From assembly GCA_026770025.1 (NCBI GenBank), contig JAMXDE010000003.1:186001-250000 (forward strand): DNA of 64,000 nucleotides, given 5' to 3'. Of this stretch, positions 51,934-63,191 are shown piece by piece; the stretch's first letter is position 1; every line of letters starts with the position of its first letter. This stretch comes from Craspedostauros australis. Its lineage: Eukaryota; Bacillariophyta; Bacillariophyceae; Mastogloiales; Achnanthaceae. The notes below the pieces were generated by a model. That model was given only the letters and a program-made list of their open reading frames with translations, was not told where the DNA came from and ran no database searches. Position numbers and translations under genes: made by a program.

Positions 51934-52491
51934 ATGACGTCTGTTGCTAAGTGGATAAAGCGCAGCATGGTTGCTCTGCTGTGGTGTTCATTCGGATCTG
52001 CATTCACGACGATGCCAAGAAGGTACACGGGAGGAATCTTCCGAACGCATTCATCCCAACAACAGCGCTCTGGGTGTGTTGCAGATCATCCGACTCATCC
52101 TGCGGAAGCTCATCGACCAAGCAGATCGCAACACGCAGCAGCAAAAAGAACGATGACGCTGCGTCTCATGAACGATGACGATCGCGAATTCGAAGCCAAA
52201 GTGAATCGCTTTCTGAAGGCCTGCCGCTCGTCCTTCAAGAACGTCGAAGGCATGACGGATAACTTGCTGACACAGCAACCCGTGTTGGCGGCCGCAATGT
52301 TCGTGGGTGCTGGACTGGCGGCGGCGTACGTGTCCGGGTTCTTCTTCTTGGAAGGGTACATCGATTCTTGGAATCCTGTCGAAAATGATCAAGTTCCTTA
52401 CTGGAATGAAGAATTGAGTGATGTGATTGAATCGACGGCGACGGCGACGACGACAACGATGCTGTATTTGTCATCACTTTGGTTGAACTGA
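51934..52491 (+). CDS. Small plastid-targeted membrane protein, function unknown
   Basis: 185 residues, no introns. The N terminus (MTSVAKWIKRSMVALLWCSFG, then SAFTTMPRR) is a signal peptide ending in an S-A-F junction followed by a basic Ser/Thr/Arg stretch with few acids: the bipartite pattern used to cross the four membranes of a red-lineage complex plastid. The mature part (from about residue 75) begins with an acidic-basic helix (DDDREFEAKVNRFLKACRSS), then a membrane segment (VLAAAMFVGAGLAAAYVSGF) and an acidic Ser/Thr tail. A thylakoid or inner-envelope location is plausible. I recognise no family. Confidence 0.65.
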   Translation: MTSVAKWIKRSMVALLWCSFGSAFTTMPRRYTGGIFRTHSSQQQRSGCVADHPTHPAEAHRPSRSQHAAAKRTMTLRLMNDDDREFEAKVNRFLKACRSSFKNVEGMTDNLLTQQPVLAAAMFVGAGLAAAYVSGFFFLEGYIDSWNPVENDQVPYWNEELSDVIESTATATTTTMLYLSSLWLN

Positions 52492-53034
52492 GGTGGGATG
52501 AGGCGAGCCAAGACAAAGCCATGTGAAAACGACATGCCTTGGCTTCACATGTCGTGGTACGAGTAAGTTGCGATGTCGCGGTGTCGCTGTGTCACGATGA
52601 ACAATACTCGTGCGATGTGAAAACTCTCAGGGGAAGTCGGTGGGTTCGGATTCCTCAAGGCATCATGGATGCGCCGCACTTGGTCCCGTGACAGGAGTCG
52701 TGCAGTTGTTGGAGATGGGAACAGGATGAAGAAAGGTGGTGGAGGCATGGCGACGAAGGTCACAGGAGTGCAGAAATACAAGCACACGAATGAGCTCCCT
52801 GCTCGGATGGACTGCGGCTTAACGGTAGAATGAATACCGTGTAGAGTACTTGAATATCGTTATGGTGTTGCTATTGGTGTTGCCATTGCTCTTGTTCGTT
52901 CTCTCCTGGAAAGAGTGGCAAGAATGTTTCTCCGAATAGCATGCCATCCAGCCACTGTACGATTCGCGCTCCCTGTCTCTCTCCATCCATCCTGATTTTC
53001 CGCACACGCACATTTGGTGCTGCATGTCAAAGCG
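52492..53034. other. Intergenic region between convergent genes
   Basis: Includes an imperfect inverted repeat around 52528-52556 (CATGTGAA ... TTCACATG) just after the 51934 gene. No gene seen. Confidence 0.5.
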
Positions 53035-54282
53035 CTACGCGGTAGCAGTGTGCGGAACAATGTGACAGCCCAACAACCCTCTCCCGCTCCAAGGCCGCGG
53101 TTTCAGCTCCAATCTTGCGTACTGTGGTGCTGCAGTGCCGTTGCCGTTCGATCGCTTGATCAGCAGGTAGATGGTGCCCTTTTCGCCTGCCACATCTGGC
53201 ACAAGAGCTGCAATGGCTCGCAGATTATTGTTGTTGGTCTCATGGATGGGACCAAATTCCACAATTAAGTCCTCCTCGCGCAGACCTGCTGCGGCGGCAG
53301 GACTATCGTTTGCCACGGCGTCCACTCTGCAAAATGGTTGTCTTGCCAAGCTTTCGGGTGACAGTTGGAGGCTTTGCTTTGCGGCAGACGCCTTTTGCGC
53401 ATCCTGGCTTTGCTGCTGCGACTGATCCCGTGATTTCCCCGGCTGTGTTGCCAGTGATTCTGTGGCTTCCTCGTCGAGGTTGTCGAGGTTGTCGAAGCTC
53501 CGCTTGTCTCCTCCAGGAACACCGGCAACTGCGCCATTCCAATTCTTCACAACCCACTTTCCTGTTTTGGGATCGAACTTTGGCTTGGGCTTCGGCGCCA
53601 ACCTTGCCTGCAGTTCCTTCTCTTCAGCTTTCTTCTTGTTCGGATTCTAAAAATGGCGCAATGCGTTGGCGTTGGCGTTGCCATTGGGATTGCCATTGAC
53701 GTTGCGTACGAAAAATGGGTGTTGGAGTGGAAGCGGGAGTTGAGGTGGCAAAGCGTGATGACAACGTGAGACGGTGTACTCAATAGAGTAGAGTCACGTT
53801 TTGTGAAACAAAGTGAAGAGCAACCGACGTCGATCACGCCATGCACAGCAAACGGAGAGGAACCTATGCGCAATCGCACGTGTAGCATTCGCCATGCGAC
53901 ACTGCAGGGATCCACACATTCACTCCAGCGTTTCACCAACCAACAAGGACTCACGCACCTTGAAAGCCGCCAACTGCACCAACGACTGCTCGATTTCGCG
54001 CATGAGCTCGCCGCGATCAGTCCTGATCACCGCCAAGCGTCCCCGCAGCGTCCGCGCACGGTACACGTCGACGTCGCCTCGCGGATATCCGTCCGAGTCC
54101 ACCAACGGAGTATCGATGCCCATGGGAGGTATGGTGTCATCACCGTTCGGTGGCGATGTCAGCTCGCTCGTGATTGCCTCCGACTCGGCCTCCAGGGCCT
54201 CCTTGCGCACGCCCAGCGACTTGAGCGTCTTGCGCAGCATGCTCTCCGCATCATCGATCGCGTTGGGTTGCGTTGCCGTCAT
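53035..54282 (-). CDS. PSMD9: 26S proteasome assembly chaperone PSMD9/Nas2 (p27), two exons
   Basis: CDS complement(join(53035..53646,53959..54282)), 311 residues; 312-base phase-0 intron, donor GTGCGT, acceptor TTTTTAG. Exon 1 codes the N-terminal helical hairpin (LRKTLKSLGVRKEALEAESE, ending at LVQLAAFK) with TPLVDSDGYPRGDVDVYRAR, the strongly conserved 'PLVDxxGFPRxDvDvyxvR' signature. Exon 2 gives a linker and a PDZ domain: FCRVDAVANDSPAAAAGLRE, EDLIVEFGPIH, and the C-terminal WSGRGLLGCHIVPH that closes the family. Binds the Rpt5 C-terminal tail during base assembly. At 311 residues it exceeds the usual 200-230; the extra length is a Lys/Asp/Gln/Ser-rich linker between hairpin and PDZ. A short GA run (54341-54349) lies 60 bases upstream. 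Confidence 0.93.
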
Positions 54283-55624
54283 GGTGTTCGCCTTGCTTTG
54301 TCTCTTCCTTGTTCCCTGCTTTTCTTTTGTCTCGTGTTGTCTCTCTCTTTCGCTAATTCAGAATTGTGGGATGCCTCGGTTGATGCCAAGAGAAGAGAAT
54401 GATGATGCAACCCAATTCGATAGGATGTGGCAACGTATTGCGTTGCATTGCATTGCGATGAACTGTTTGGCAGAGGAACATCACACGACAGTTGTGCAGG
54501 TGTGCAGGTGTCAGGCATTTTGGATTCGGACTCCTTCCACACATGATTTGGGTGTTCGGAAACCCTCGATCGTGTTCTCCCAAATCTCGCAGCCGCATGT
54601 GCTCCGGTTGGTCTGGACGACGTCGGTGTGTTCCAAAAACATGATTGCGCCTTGGCAAGACTCGCGCGGCTTCGCATCAAGGCCGAACCTCCCGCGACGA
54701 AGTCCATCATGAGAGAATCGAAACTACGTGTTCGCCTCTTTTTGCCTCCGATGCCGCATCATACCCGCATCCTATCCGCATCATACCCGCATCATACCCA
54801 CACCATACCATCTGCAACACAGCCTGAGGAATCAGGAGGATGAACCCACCATCACCTGTGGCACCATCAAATCTCACCTTACGTGGTGCCATGCCATGCT
54901 CTGCGCACCCTTCGCCCGAGACGCGCACACTTGCAGACGCGTGCTCACGAAAGTTTCCAAGGACGGAACAACCCAATGGGCGTTGCCATAGTGTGAACCC
55001 TTGTCGATTTTGTTTCTCCGCAGTAAGATTCAATGGCACGCGATGCAACATGTCAACGCGTTCCATTGCGCGCCCACAGACAAAGTTCAAGAGTAGTTTG
55101 GACTCTTTTTGGGCTTGATCCTCCGCTGTTTTCTTCTTGGGGTGCGGGTGCACTCGTGCCTTTGCTGCTGAGAACCGTATTGCTAATCAAACCTTCTCTT
55201 CTCTGTTGCTGCTGAACTCAACTCAGCTCTGCTCGGCTTTACTATGCGCTTATTGTACTATATTCTGTCCAACTTCAACCGCAAGGAGGAACGGCATAAC
55301 ACGATGAGAGCCAAACGCACTCTGCCAAATCACACCCCCAACACACCGTAACAGAACAGAAAAGAACACGCGGGGGCACATGGGACTAGGCGCATTAATC
55401 TTGTGTTGGTTGAGCTGTCGCTATTGATGATTACTTATACTGTGTGTGTATGTTATTCTCTCTCGAGAGAATGCTGTCGTTTTGCCGAATGGAAGGATCG
55501 ATTGGTTGATCTCTTCATCGACTTCTAATGGGTACATGGAAATGTGCAAAACTCCGCAGTCGGAAGATTCTATCAGATGCAATTTCTGATTCAAACTGTA
55601 CATGGCCGTTCACGGGTACGGCGT
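54283..55624. other. 1.3-kb spacer between same-strand genes
   Basis: Upstream region of PSMD9 and downstream of the YCTRGLE gene. Holds the 11-bp tandem repeat at 54754-54810 and a small GAGA palindrome near 55456-55471. Open frames here have no family resemblance. Confidence 0.5.
54754..54810. repeat. 11-bp tandem repeat (CGCATCATACC)
   Basis: About five imperfect tandem copies of an 11-base unit in a non-coding spacer. Confidence 0.8.
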
Positions 55625-56332
55625 TTAGGCGGCTCGAGCTGTGGGCAACCGAGGCTTGTCCTGCACGGCTGGGCTGAGCGACGGTTGCGACTGTGCTGAT
55701 AGCCCGCTTTGTCTGGCATTCTTGCCCATCTGCATGGAAAGCTGCTGGCGCGCGGCCTTTGGCGATGTCATGATTGATGCCGCTGTTGCTGTTGCCGACT
55801 GCGATGCTGATTGTATGCCCTTGTCCATGGACTGGCTCTTCACAGCATCCGCCTTGCCACGCATGCAGGCTTCCAGTTGGCATAGCACGGAGATCTGATG
55901 GTAACGCTCAGCGATGATTTCTTCACGAGACAACTCGCGTCCGTTTAGTCTGTTGATCTCCATTTCCTCCGCGATCCACGCGCCATCGCTCAGAACGATG
56001 CGGTACACGCATCTGCGGTACTGCTGCTTGTGCTTGGAGCGCTCGCCGACCATTCCCTCCAGCCCACGCGTGCAGTATGGGCACGGCAGCTTGTTCTTCA
56101 TCTTGCTGATGATTCTGCGCGCCTTGTGTGTGATGGTCTTGTATTCGGCCTTGGTGAACCATGTCGCCTCAATCTCCTCTGGCGTGTAAGATGATCGTGA
56201 GATGGTCTTCTTGATGCGAACCTTGCCGGCAAAGGAAACCTTGCGGACGCGTGTAGACTGCTCAGGTTGCGATTGCTGATCCTCCTCCTTGATGGCAGGG
56301 AACGGGGTGGTTGTCTTCATGATGGTGGTCAT
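55625..56332 (-). CDS. Conserved YCTRGLE-motif protein, function unknown
   Basis: 235 residues, no introns; start at 56332 (MTTIMKTTTPF), with non-coding leader upstream. SFAGKVRIKKTI and SYTPEEIEATWFTKAEYKTI are followed by LPCPYCTRGLEGM, the YRR(C)VYRIVLSDG block and ELSREEIIAERYHQISVLCQ with LEACMRGKADA. This order (short basic start, 'SYT.EE...WFTK.EY', YCTRGLE, then an IAERY...S..CQ.EA...G..DA helix) recurs in many uncharacterised diatom proteins as I recall them, which supports an ochrophyte origin. The C-terminal 70 residues are Ser/Ala/Gln-rich and disordered. The Cys pair in PCPYC might bind metal. No role is known. Confidence 0.78.
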   Translation of the reverse strand: MTTIMKTTTPFPAIKEEDQQSQPEQSTRVRKVSFAGKVRIKKTISRSSYTPEEIEATWFTKAEYKTITHKARRIISKMKNKLPCPYCTRGLEGMVGERSKHKQQYRRCVYRIVLSDGAWIAEEMEINRLNGRELSREEIIAERYHQISVLCQLEACMRGKADAVKSQSMDKGIQSASQSATATAASIMTSPKAARQQLSMQMGKNARQSGLSAQSQPSLSPAVQDKPRLPTARAA

Positions 56333-58370
56333 CGTGTATTGTGTGCTATGTATTTTGCGTCGTGTGGCGTATGTTGTGTTTGGTGCTGCGCTATGCTTGA
56401 CGCTGAAATTGTGTTTGTTTTTATGCGATGGCTTGTTGATTTGAAAGTTGGTTGTGGTTTGGTTTGTGTTGCGAGTTGGTGGTTTCTGATTTTGTGAGAT
56501 GGATTGGGTCGAGGCGGAGGAGGAATGCCCTGTGTTGCGGAACACGCCCAACCAAAAACAAGCAGAGCGAAACACACAACTCAGACGAGATCGGTGGACC
56601 ACATCAAGGTGAATGCATCCGTGGCATGAGCCAATCACTCCTCAAGACGAGGACGAGTACTTGTGCATGCGTTGACACCATACATAGTCGCACCATACAT
56701 AGCTCGCAACACGGAGAGCAGTCGCACCCTAGAACAGCAATCGTCAGCACAAACGCTTTGCGATTCATCCGTGGAAGAATGTGGCAAGACCACGAAGAAA
56801 CTTTCCTTGAGTCTGCCGTCAGAGGTCGCGTCGATGGACGCAACGGGGCAAATTGTTGAGCGTTTTGTACCGCTCCCTCGCTTTCAACAAGAGGACAAAC
56901 TCATTTGGCCGCGCAATGTGACACGATCAGTGCCAGACCAGCGCCACTACCGTCATCACTTCGAAACATCATCGTACGAGCTACGCGTGGGTACTGGCGT
57001 CAACCATAGAGTACGAGGTAGATCAAATACCAAGGAAACCAAGAACAAATCAACGCGCAGTAGTGCACGTATGTGGCATCAAAGAACATCCGCAAAACAG
57101 CCGAACCCGAGTGAGTAAGATCAGACGACAACCTACTAAACCTTTCCAGGACTGACAGAACCCAAACTCTTCTTTTGGCCATTCGGTCTTCGTCCAAAAT
57201 GGGATTGTTGTTGAACCTTATGCCTTGCGACATCGTAAGACCGCCTGCTTTTCCCGTGGTGGAGTATCGTTTTTCACCAGCCAACCATACACGCCATTCG
57301 CTTCATCGTCGGCAACACACGACGCAGGACAAGCTCCAAAGCATACGTTATCCACAGACTAGAGAATCCAATCAGCTGCAGCACAGCCAACCAAGAGTCA
57401 CAAAAGGGCAGCGCTCAATGCATTCCTTCTGAGCTCTTTCTTTGACGAAATTCAGCACTCAACCGGGATATTTGCCTCAACGGCCATTTCGGACGACCAT
57501 TCTCTGAGCACGTCGTCCAAAAGCTCCGATAGGGGAGCGTTCATACTCGTGCATGCGTACGAGTAATCTGGAGTGTGCAGTGGCAATTACATGCAACTAT
57601 GAAGCGCGCACATCACAGATGCAAGTGACGGCAGCAGGAACGATAATAAGGCATCACATCACTACCCAGCTGCAGGAACAGCCTGCCCCTTTGCCACTCC
57701 ATCCATCATATTCTCCTCGAGGCTGCCCAGTGCTATTCCGGCAGCCAGATCCCGACAGAGACGAGGAGACCGCAAACCGCCATGAAGGTTTCGGGAATGG
57801 CTTTCACCCCAAATCCGTCACGACGAATACACAAAATCCAGAGGAGGCATACAGGGGGACGCTGTTCCTGGATGCAGTGGTGTTGGCGGGTTTCAAGTTG
57901 CGGACGAACCTCAGCAGAACTGCAAGGCCTCCCAAATCGCGAGAACTCGACATGCACAACTAGCATTCCTGACGACCATCAGACCAGTCCGTACCGCTCA
58001 ATGATCTGAAACAAGTGATCGACTTGGTCGGAGATTGTTGGATGACTTGTTGGAGTAAATCATCCACAACCATCCAAAAAAGCGAGACACAAAACAACTC
58101 ACCCATCACCACACATCACAACACAACCCACCCATCACAACACATCAAAACACATCACAACACATCACACCACAACACAGAATAACATCCCCATCACTGT
58201 TGTTACCAACGCTGGCGACAGCATCATCCCTGACTTGAGGTGTGTCTTCATCGCTCAGGTCCACGCCGAACTCGCCATTAGACGCCACATCCACGCAGAC
58301 GAAGATCTATCTGGAGAGTACGACAGTTCGACAGCACGGCGTGCCCAAGACGAGGAAAGCTCAAAGAACC
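56333..58370. other. 2-kb divergent intergenic region
   Basis: Upstream regions of the YCTRGLE gene and Obg. Contains a CACATCACAA-type repeat (58088-58180). Several frames of 60-150 codons exist on both strands but none resembles a family, and none has third-position bias like the real genes. Confidence 0.5.
58088..58180. repeat. CACATCACAA-type tandem repeat
   Basis: A-C-rich degenerate repeat of about 10 bases per unit, lacking G almost entirely, 190-285 bases before the Obg start. Confidence 0.75.
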
Positions 58371-60577
58371 ATGATGCTCCGCAGCATTTCGGCCTGCGTG
58401 CTCGCGGCTGTTCTGAATGCACAATGTCTGCTTTTCATGTCATCTTCGGCTCCAACCGCGATGGCGTTTCACGTGAGAAGCACCTCGCAGGTGCCGTTGT
58501 ATGGTGGACGGGTACGGGCGAGACAGCAAGTGCGAGACAGAATAAACGGACCATCGACCATCACAGCCCTGTCCGCTCGTCGAGTTCGCAAGTCACAAAG
58601 CGACATGGACGTCTTTGATGCCGACCGCGAAGAAGCTGAGCAGGCCAAACGCAAGGCTTTGGAAAAGCGACGTGATGCTGCTACGAAGACGCACGGCGCA
58701 GGGGTCAAGGACGACCAGGAATGGAAGTTCTTCGACACGGCCCGGATCAACGTGACTGGCGGAGATGGCGGCAACGGTTGCGTCGCCTTCCGACGCGAGA
58801 AAGGTGCACCACGTGGTGGGCCCTCCGGTGGTCGGGGCGGACGCGGTGGCAGCATCTGGCTGCTCTGCGACGAGTCTATCAACACGCTGGCGCCGTTGCG
58901 AAACCGCGTGCACGTCCGTGCAACGAAGGGACGCAACGGATTGGGCAAGAACAAGGACGGGCAGAAGGGACGCGGCATCATCGTCAAGGTGCCACCGGGT
59001 ACGGTCATTAGGGAGCTGAAGACGCAACGGCTAGCGGGCGAGCTGCGGGAGCATGGAGAGAAGCTGCTGGTTGCGAGAGGCGGACGTGGTGGACGCGGTA
59101 ACGCTGCATTCATGACGCAACGCAACACATCACCGAAGCTGGCGGAGCTGGGAGAACCGGGCGCCAAGCGATGGCTGTCCGTCGAGCTACGGTTGGTGGC
59201 TGACGTTGGCTTCTTGGGAAAACCGAATGCCGGAAAGAGTACGTTGCTGGCGGCAGCGTCGGCGGCGCGTCCCAAAATTGCCAACTACCCGTTCACGACC
59301 ATTGTGCCGAACCTGGGGGTTTGTGATCTCGGTGGTGAGGGTGCTGGCCTGATCCTCTGCGACATTCCTGGTCTCATCGAGGGTGCGGCCGACGGCGCTG
59401 GTCTCGGACAGGCGTTCTTGCGACACGTACAGCGATGCAAGGTGCTATTGCATGTGATCGACGGTACGTCGGAGGATCCCATCGGAGACTTTCGAACCAT
59501 CAACAAGGAATTGGAGCAGTACGACGAATACCTGGCCCAGAAGCCGCAGGTGGTTGTGCTGAACAAGTTGGACATCCCCGAAGTCCAGGAGAAGGAAGAG
59601 GAGCTGATGCAGCAGCTGAAGAAGGAGGCGGGCCACACGCGAGTCCTCTCCATCTCCGCCGCCACCACAGCAAATGTAAAGGAGCTGATGGGAAGACTGA
59701 ACAAGTTCGTCACCGTGCAGCCAGAATCGGATCTTCCACCTCCACCGGAGATCAATCTTGCAAGGGTTGGTTTGGATTACGACAGCGATGACTACGGTAC
59801 GTTCTCATTCCGCGCTGTTCAATCTTGTGCGCTGGTCTATCGCAAGTTGCTTGCTTGTTTTGCTTGTGGGAGGGGTTTGGATCTCATTCGTACACCATGG
59901 CAGTGCATCTCCGATACTCGCGCTCGTACATCAATGATGGTCGTGACCGTTCTCGCTTGCCCATCTTGCTTCCGCATCGATCGCATGAGTGCAAGTGTAT
60001 CATTGGCCTCTCCCAGCTGACTTTGTTTCCTTGCGCAAACTCAACCTTTGTTCGAAATATGTGGTATCGCTGTGCAATACTTGTCCTATCTTCACACCTC
60101 GTCACAACAGAAATCTTGAGCGATCCATCCTACCCAGGACAATGGCGCGTCAATGGTGAGTACATTGAGCAGATCGCGCGCATGACGCATTGGGAGTACC
60201 CAGAAGCCGTTGCGCGATTTGGACGGCAGCTGGCGGCCATGGGCATCGCACGTGAACTGCAAATGCGAGGCGCCGAAGATGGCGACTTGGTCATGGTTGG
60301 CAAGTATGACTTCGAGTTCAATCCTGGCATGACCAACGTATACATCCCACAAGAGCTCCTCGACGCAGATCTGGAGTACGAGAGCCAGAAGATGGGCCGA
60401 TCGAAGGCGGACGAAGGTGCCGAAGAGGCTCCGTGGCGACCATTCCAACAGGGTGGATTCTTGGATGTTGACACAGAGGAGCTCATGGGCTTCAGTGGCG
60501 AGGATTGGGATCTGCTGGACGACGAATTCAATGAGGAAGACTTTGAATTCGACAACGACGAGGTTTGGATGGCGTGA
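58371..60577 (+). CDS. Plastid-targeted Obg/CgtA GTPase, two exons
   Basis: CDS join(58371..59796,60111..60577), 630 residues; 314-base phase-1 intron, donor GTACGT, acceptor ACAACAG. The presequence is a signal peptide (MLRSISACVLAAVLNAQCLL) ending near SAPTAMAF, an A-F junction followed by HVRSTSQVPLYGGRVRARQQ, basic and Ser-rich: the ASAFAP-type plastid leader. The Obg fold starts at KFFDTARINVTGGDGGNGCV with the Gly-rich GGPSGGRGGRGG. The G domain has GKPNAGKST (about 283), the switch (NYPFTTIVPNLGV), DIPGLIEGA, LNKLDIPE and SISA. Exon 2 carries the OCT domain (WRVNGEYIEQIARMTHWEY, GKYDFEF) and an acidic tail. Acts in maturation of the large ribosomal subunit, here the plastid one. No Obg domain is missing. 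Confidence 0.93.
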
Positions 60578-60846
60578 ACATGAATTCATGACATCGAACA
60601 ATACTCTCATTTAAGCAGAATACACAAAAGTGCACTGCTACTACTCGTAGTACTTGGGGAAGTTCTGCAAATGAAATCCGAACATCCCGCACTTTCGCAC
60701 ATCGGTCAGTAATATGTGTAGAGCAGCAGCAACAGCAGCTTGTTGTTTGCGTTGCCTTGCCTTGCGTTGGCAGTTGCCCTCCCAGCAGTAGTCAGCTACT
60801 GTGATGCACTATCGCTCTTCTCGGATCGTTGGAGAGAGGTGTGGAA

Positions 60847-63191
60847 CTAGCAAATGCGGCGCAAACGAGCCACGAAGAACCCATCGCATTGGTCCAGAGG
60901 CGAGTCCAAGGTTCCTGGCACCACCCTCAGCCAACCATTGTCATCGATGGCATCATCAAATCCAGGGATTTCTCCAACAGTGAATGGGACTGTCTCAACT
61001 TGTGCGCCATCTGTTCGGCAAAGCAGCTGCTGCACCTGCGCTTCGCTCTCTTGCTTCAACAAGGAGCATGTTGCGTAGACCAAGATGCCGCCAACGTCCA
61101 GCAGGTTATCTGCGGCGTGCTGCGCTAACCTCTGTTGCACATCCAGCAATTCGTCCAGGTCGTGCTCCTTGTGAAGCACGTCGGGCCTGCGACTTCCAAG
61201 TCCTGTGGCACTGCACGGAGCATCCACGAGCACTCCCTTGGGTTTCGGTTGCTCTGGCGAGAATTCCATTGTCGTCCCATCTGCTACAACCGTCTCCACC
61301 GTGTCCTCCATCTTCAACCTCGCCATGTTTTGCGCCAACGTCTGCGTTCGGTGGGCGTTGATCTCAACTGCAGTCACCTTGCCGAAACCTAGCGAACACA
61401 GTTGCGCGGTCTTCCCGCCAGGTGCGCTGCAGAGATCAACAACATGCATGTTTCCAATTTGGGCATCAGCATCCGCATTAGCGCCGCCTGCATCCGCATT
61501 CTGTTTCAGCGCATTGTACAGGGCAAGGGCCGGTAGCGTGGCCGACGGGTCCTGCACCCACCACTTTCCTTCGTCGTATCCTGGCCACTTCGGCACGGCA
61601 AGATTGATGGACTTAGGAACCTGGATCGATCCATGTGGCAGGACGATTGCTTCTTCTTCGGGTTGGCTGAATGTTTCCGAGAGCTCTTGCATCATGGCGA
61701 TGCGCTTCGCATCGGATTGCTCCCCGTGATAGTTTACGGAAAGGAAGATCGGAGACCCTTTCATCGCTGCTTCCGCGATGAGCTTCGTCTTCGCATCACC
61801 GTACGCCGTCCGCCATTCCTTCACTAACCATGGCTGAATGTTGTCGTAAATCGACGTTGAATCGAGCAGTTCGCTGCCCCCACGTTCAACGTTTCGCAGG
61901 ACGGCGTTCACAAACTTGATCTTCGATTCACTGCGGTGCAGTTGATTTGATTTGATGAGGTAGCAGTCCGCAAACGATAAGTCCAATGGTCGTTGCATGC
62001 CATCCAATCAACATCGCAGTACAGTGCAGGAGATCAAGGATGGGACGAGTCGAGTCGAGTCGAGTCGATATGAGTTGATTGGTTTGCATACAAATGATGC
62101 GAGCGTGGCGCGTCGCGCAAACATTTGGGTGGAGCGATGGGCATCGACACGAACGAGACGGAGAGGAACGGAATGCATCGAAAACAAAGGCAATGCCAAG
62201 CATCCACGGCCATGACCATCGATATCGATAGAAGCAGAATCATCGCGATTGGAATCTAATCGCAAGAGAGAGTAATAGTTCTCGTCGCCACTTGCACCAT
62301 CTCCACAGAAGCAGCAACGACGCCAACAAACACAGAACTTACTGCACTTTGATGTTCCGATTGCTGCGAAGGACATCGACAGTTTCTTTCACGGCTGCGT
62401 AGCTAGGGACGTCCAAAAAGAGGAGTTGGGCTGCACCCACACGAAGCACTGATTGGCACAGCATATCGTTTTCGCGACTCTGAACGGAACGAAAACAATC
62501 GAAAATAGTGGCGCAGGTTTGTGTGAGTTGCAGGTTCCCACGTTCTTCTACGCTCAAGCTTGTCTCTCTGTTCCGGACATTCACCTCAATTCCACTGAAG
62601 CAGAGGATTATATTGCAAGCGATACCATAGATCACGCAAAAGCCAACAAACGACGACGAGGACAGAGACAGCAACCCGACTGTTGCTCCCACTGCTTGCA
62701 CCACCATGCGCACTGACCTTTCGGAATCGGTTGCCTGGTTTGATGAACGACTTGAGAATAGAATCAATCTGACCTTGTCGACGCCCCACCATCGTTAGCA
62801 AGAGCCTCGCGAAGGTTTTGTCCCGCGCTTCCAGATCCAAATAGTTCGGGTCGCTTTCTAATCGACGAATGGGAAATGTTGGTCGGTTCTTGTCACTTTC
62901 CATCAACGCAAGGCAGGCCACCGACCGTGACGTCGGCCGTTTCTTCTTGCTTCCATCGGAGGATTGGATTGTCTTCGTTTCGCTTGCACTCTCGGCCGCA
63001 CCCAACAGCACGACTTGTCTTGAATTGCGCTCGCATGACGTCGCTGCATGATGTCGGAGCGATGGATGGGCGGCAAAGAGCAACGGCAGAGAAGTTGACG
63101 CCACTACCGACTTGACCAGCGCAGAGATACAAACCGCCATCGGCAGAATCAAGTGTCGCCGTCCACCCCATCCAGAATTGTGTCCGGTCAT
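60847..63191 (-). CDS. rsmB: 16S rRNA m5C967 methyltransferase RsmB (Fmu/Sun), organellar, three exons
   Basis: CDS complement(join(60847..61930,62343..62479,62718..63191)), 564 residues; introns of 238 and 412 bases, phases 0 and 2. The N terminus (LPMAVCISALVKSVVASTSL then PLLFAAHPS) could be a signal peptide with an L-F junction, so plastid import is likely but less clear than for Obg. The NusB-like domain spans the exon joins: ARDKTFARLLLTMVGRRQGQ, SRENDMLCQSVLRVGAAQLL, FLDVPSYAAVKETVDVLRSN and SKIKFVNAVLRNVERGG. The catalytic domain has VVDLCSAPGGKTAQL (SAM binding), VLVDAPCSATGLGSRRPDVL (general Cys) and ILVYATCSLLKQES (nucleophilic Cys). It methylates C5 of a small-subunit rRNA cytosine. 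Start 63191 gives the cleaner signal peptide; an ATG at 63239 is possible. Convergent with Obg. Confidence 0.92.

Noticed and set aside
56452-57963. Several 100-150 codon frames between the YCTRGLE gene and Obg
   Set aside because: Overlapping frames on both strands without conserved-looking segments; likely chance openings in GC-balanced DNA.
2581-60660. Frequent TACGAG/CTCGTA motif near gene ends and starts
   Set aside because: About thirty occurrences by eye on both strands, close to the number expected for a six-base word in 64 kb, with no fixed position.
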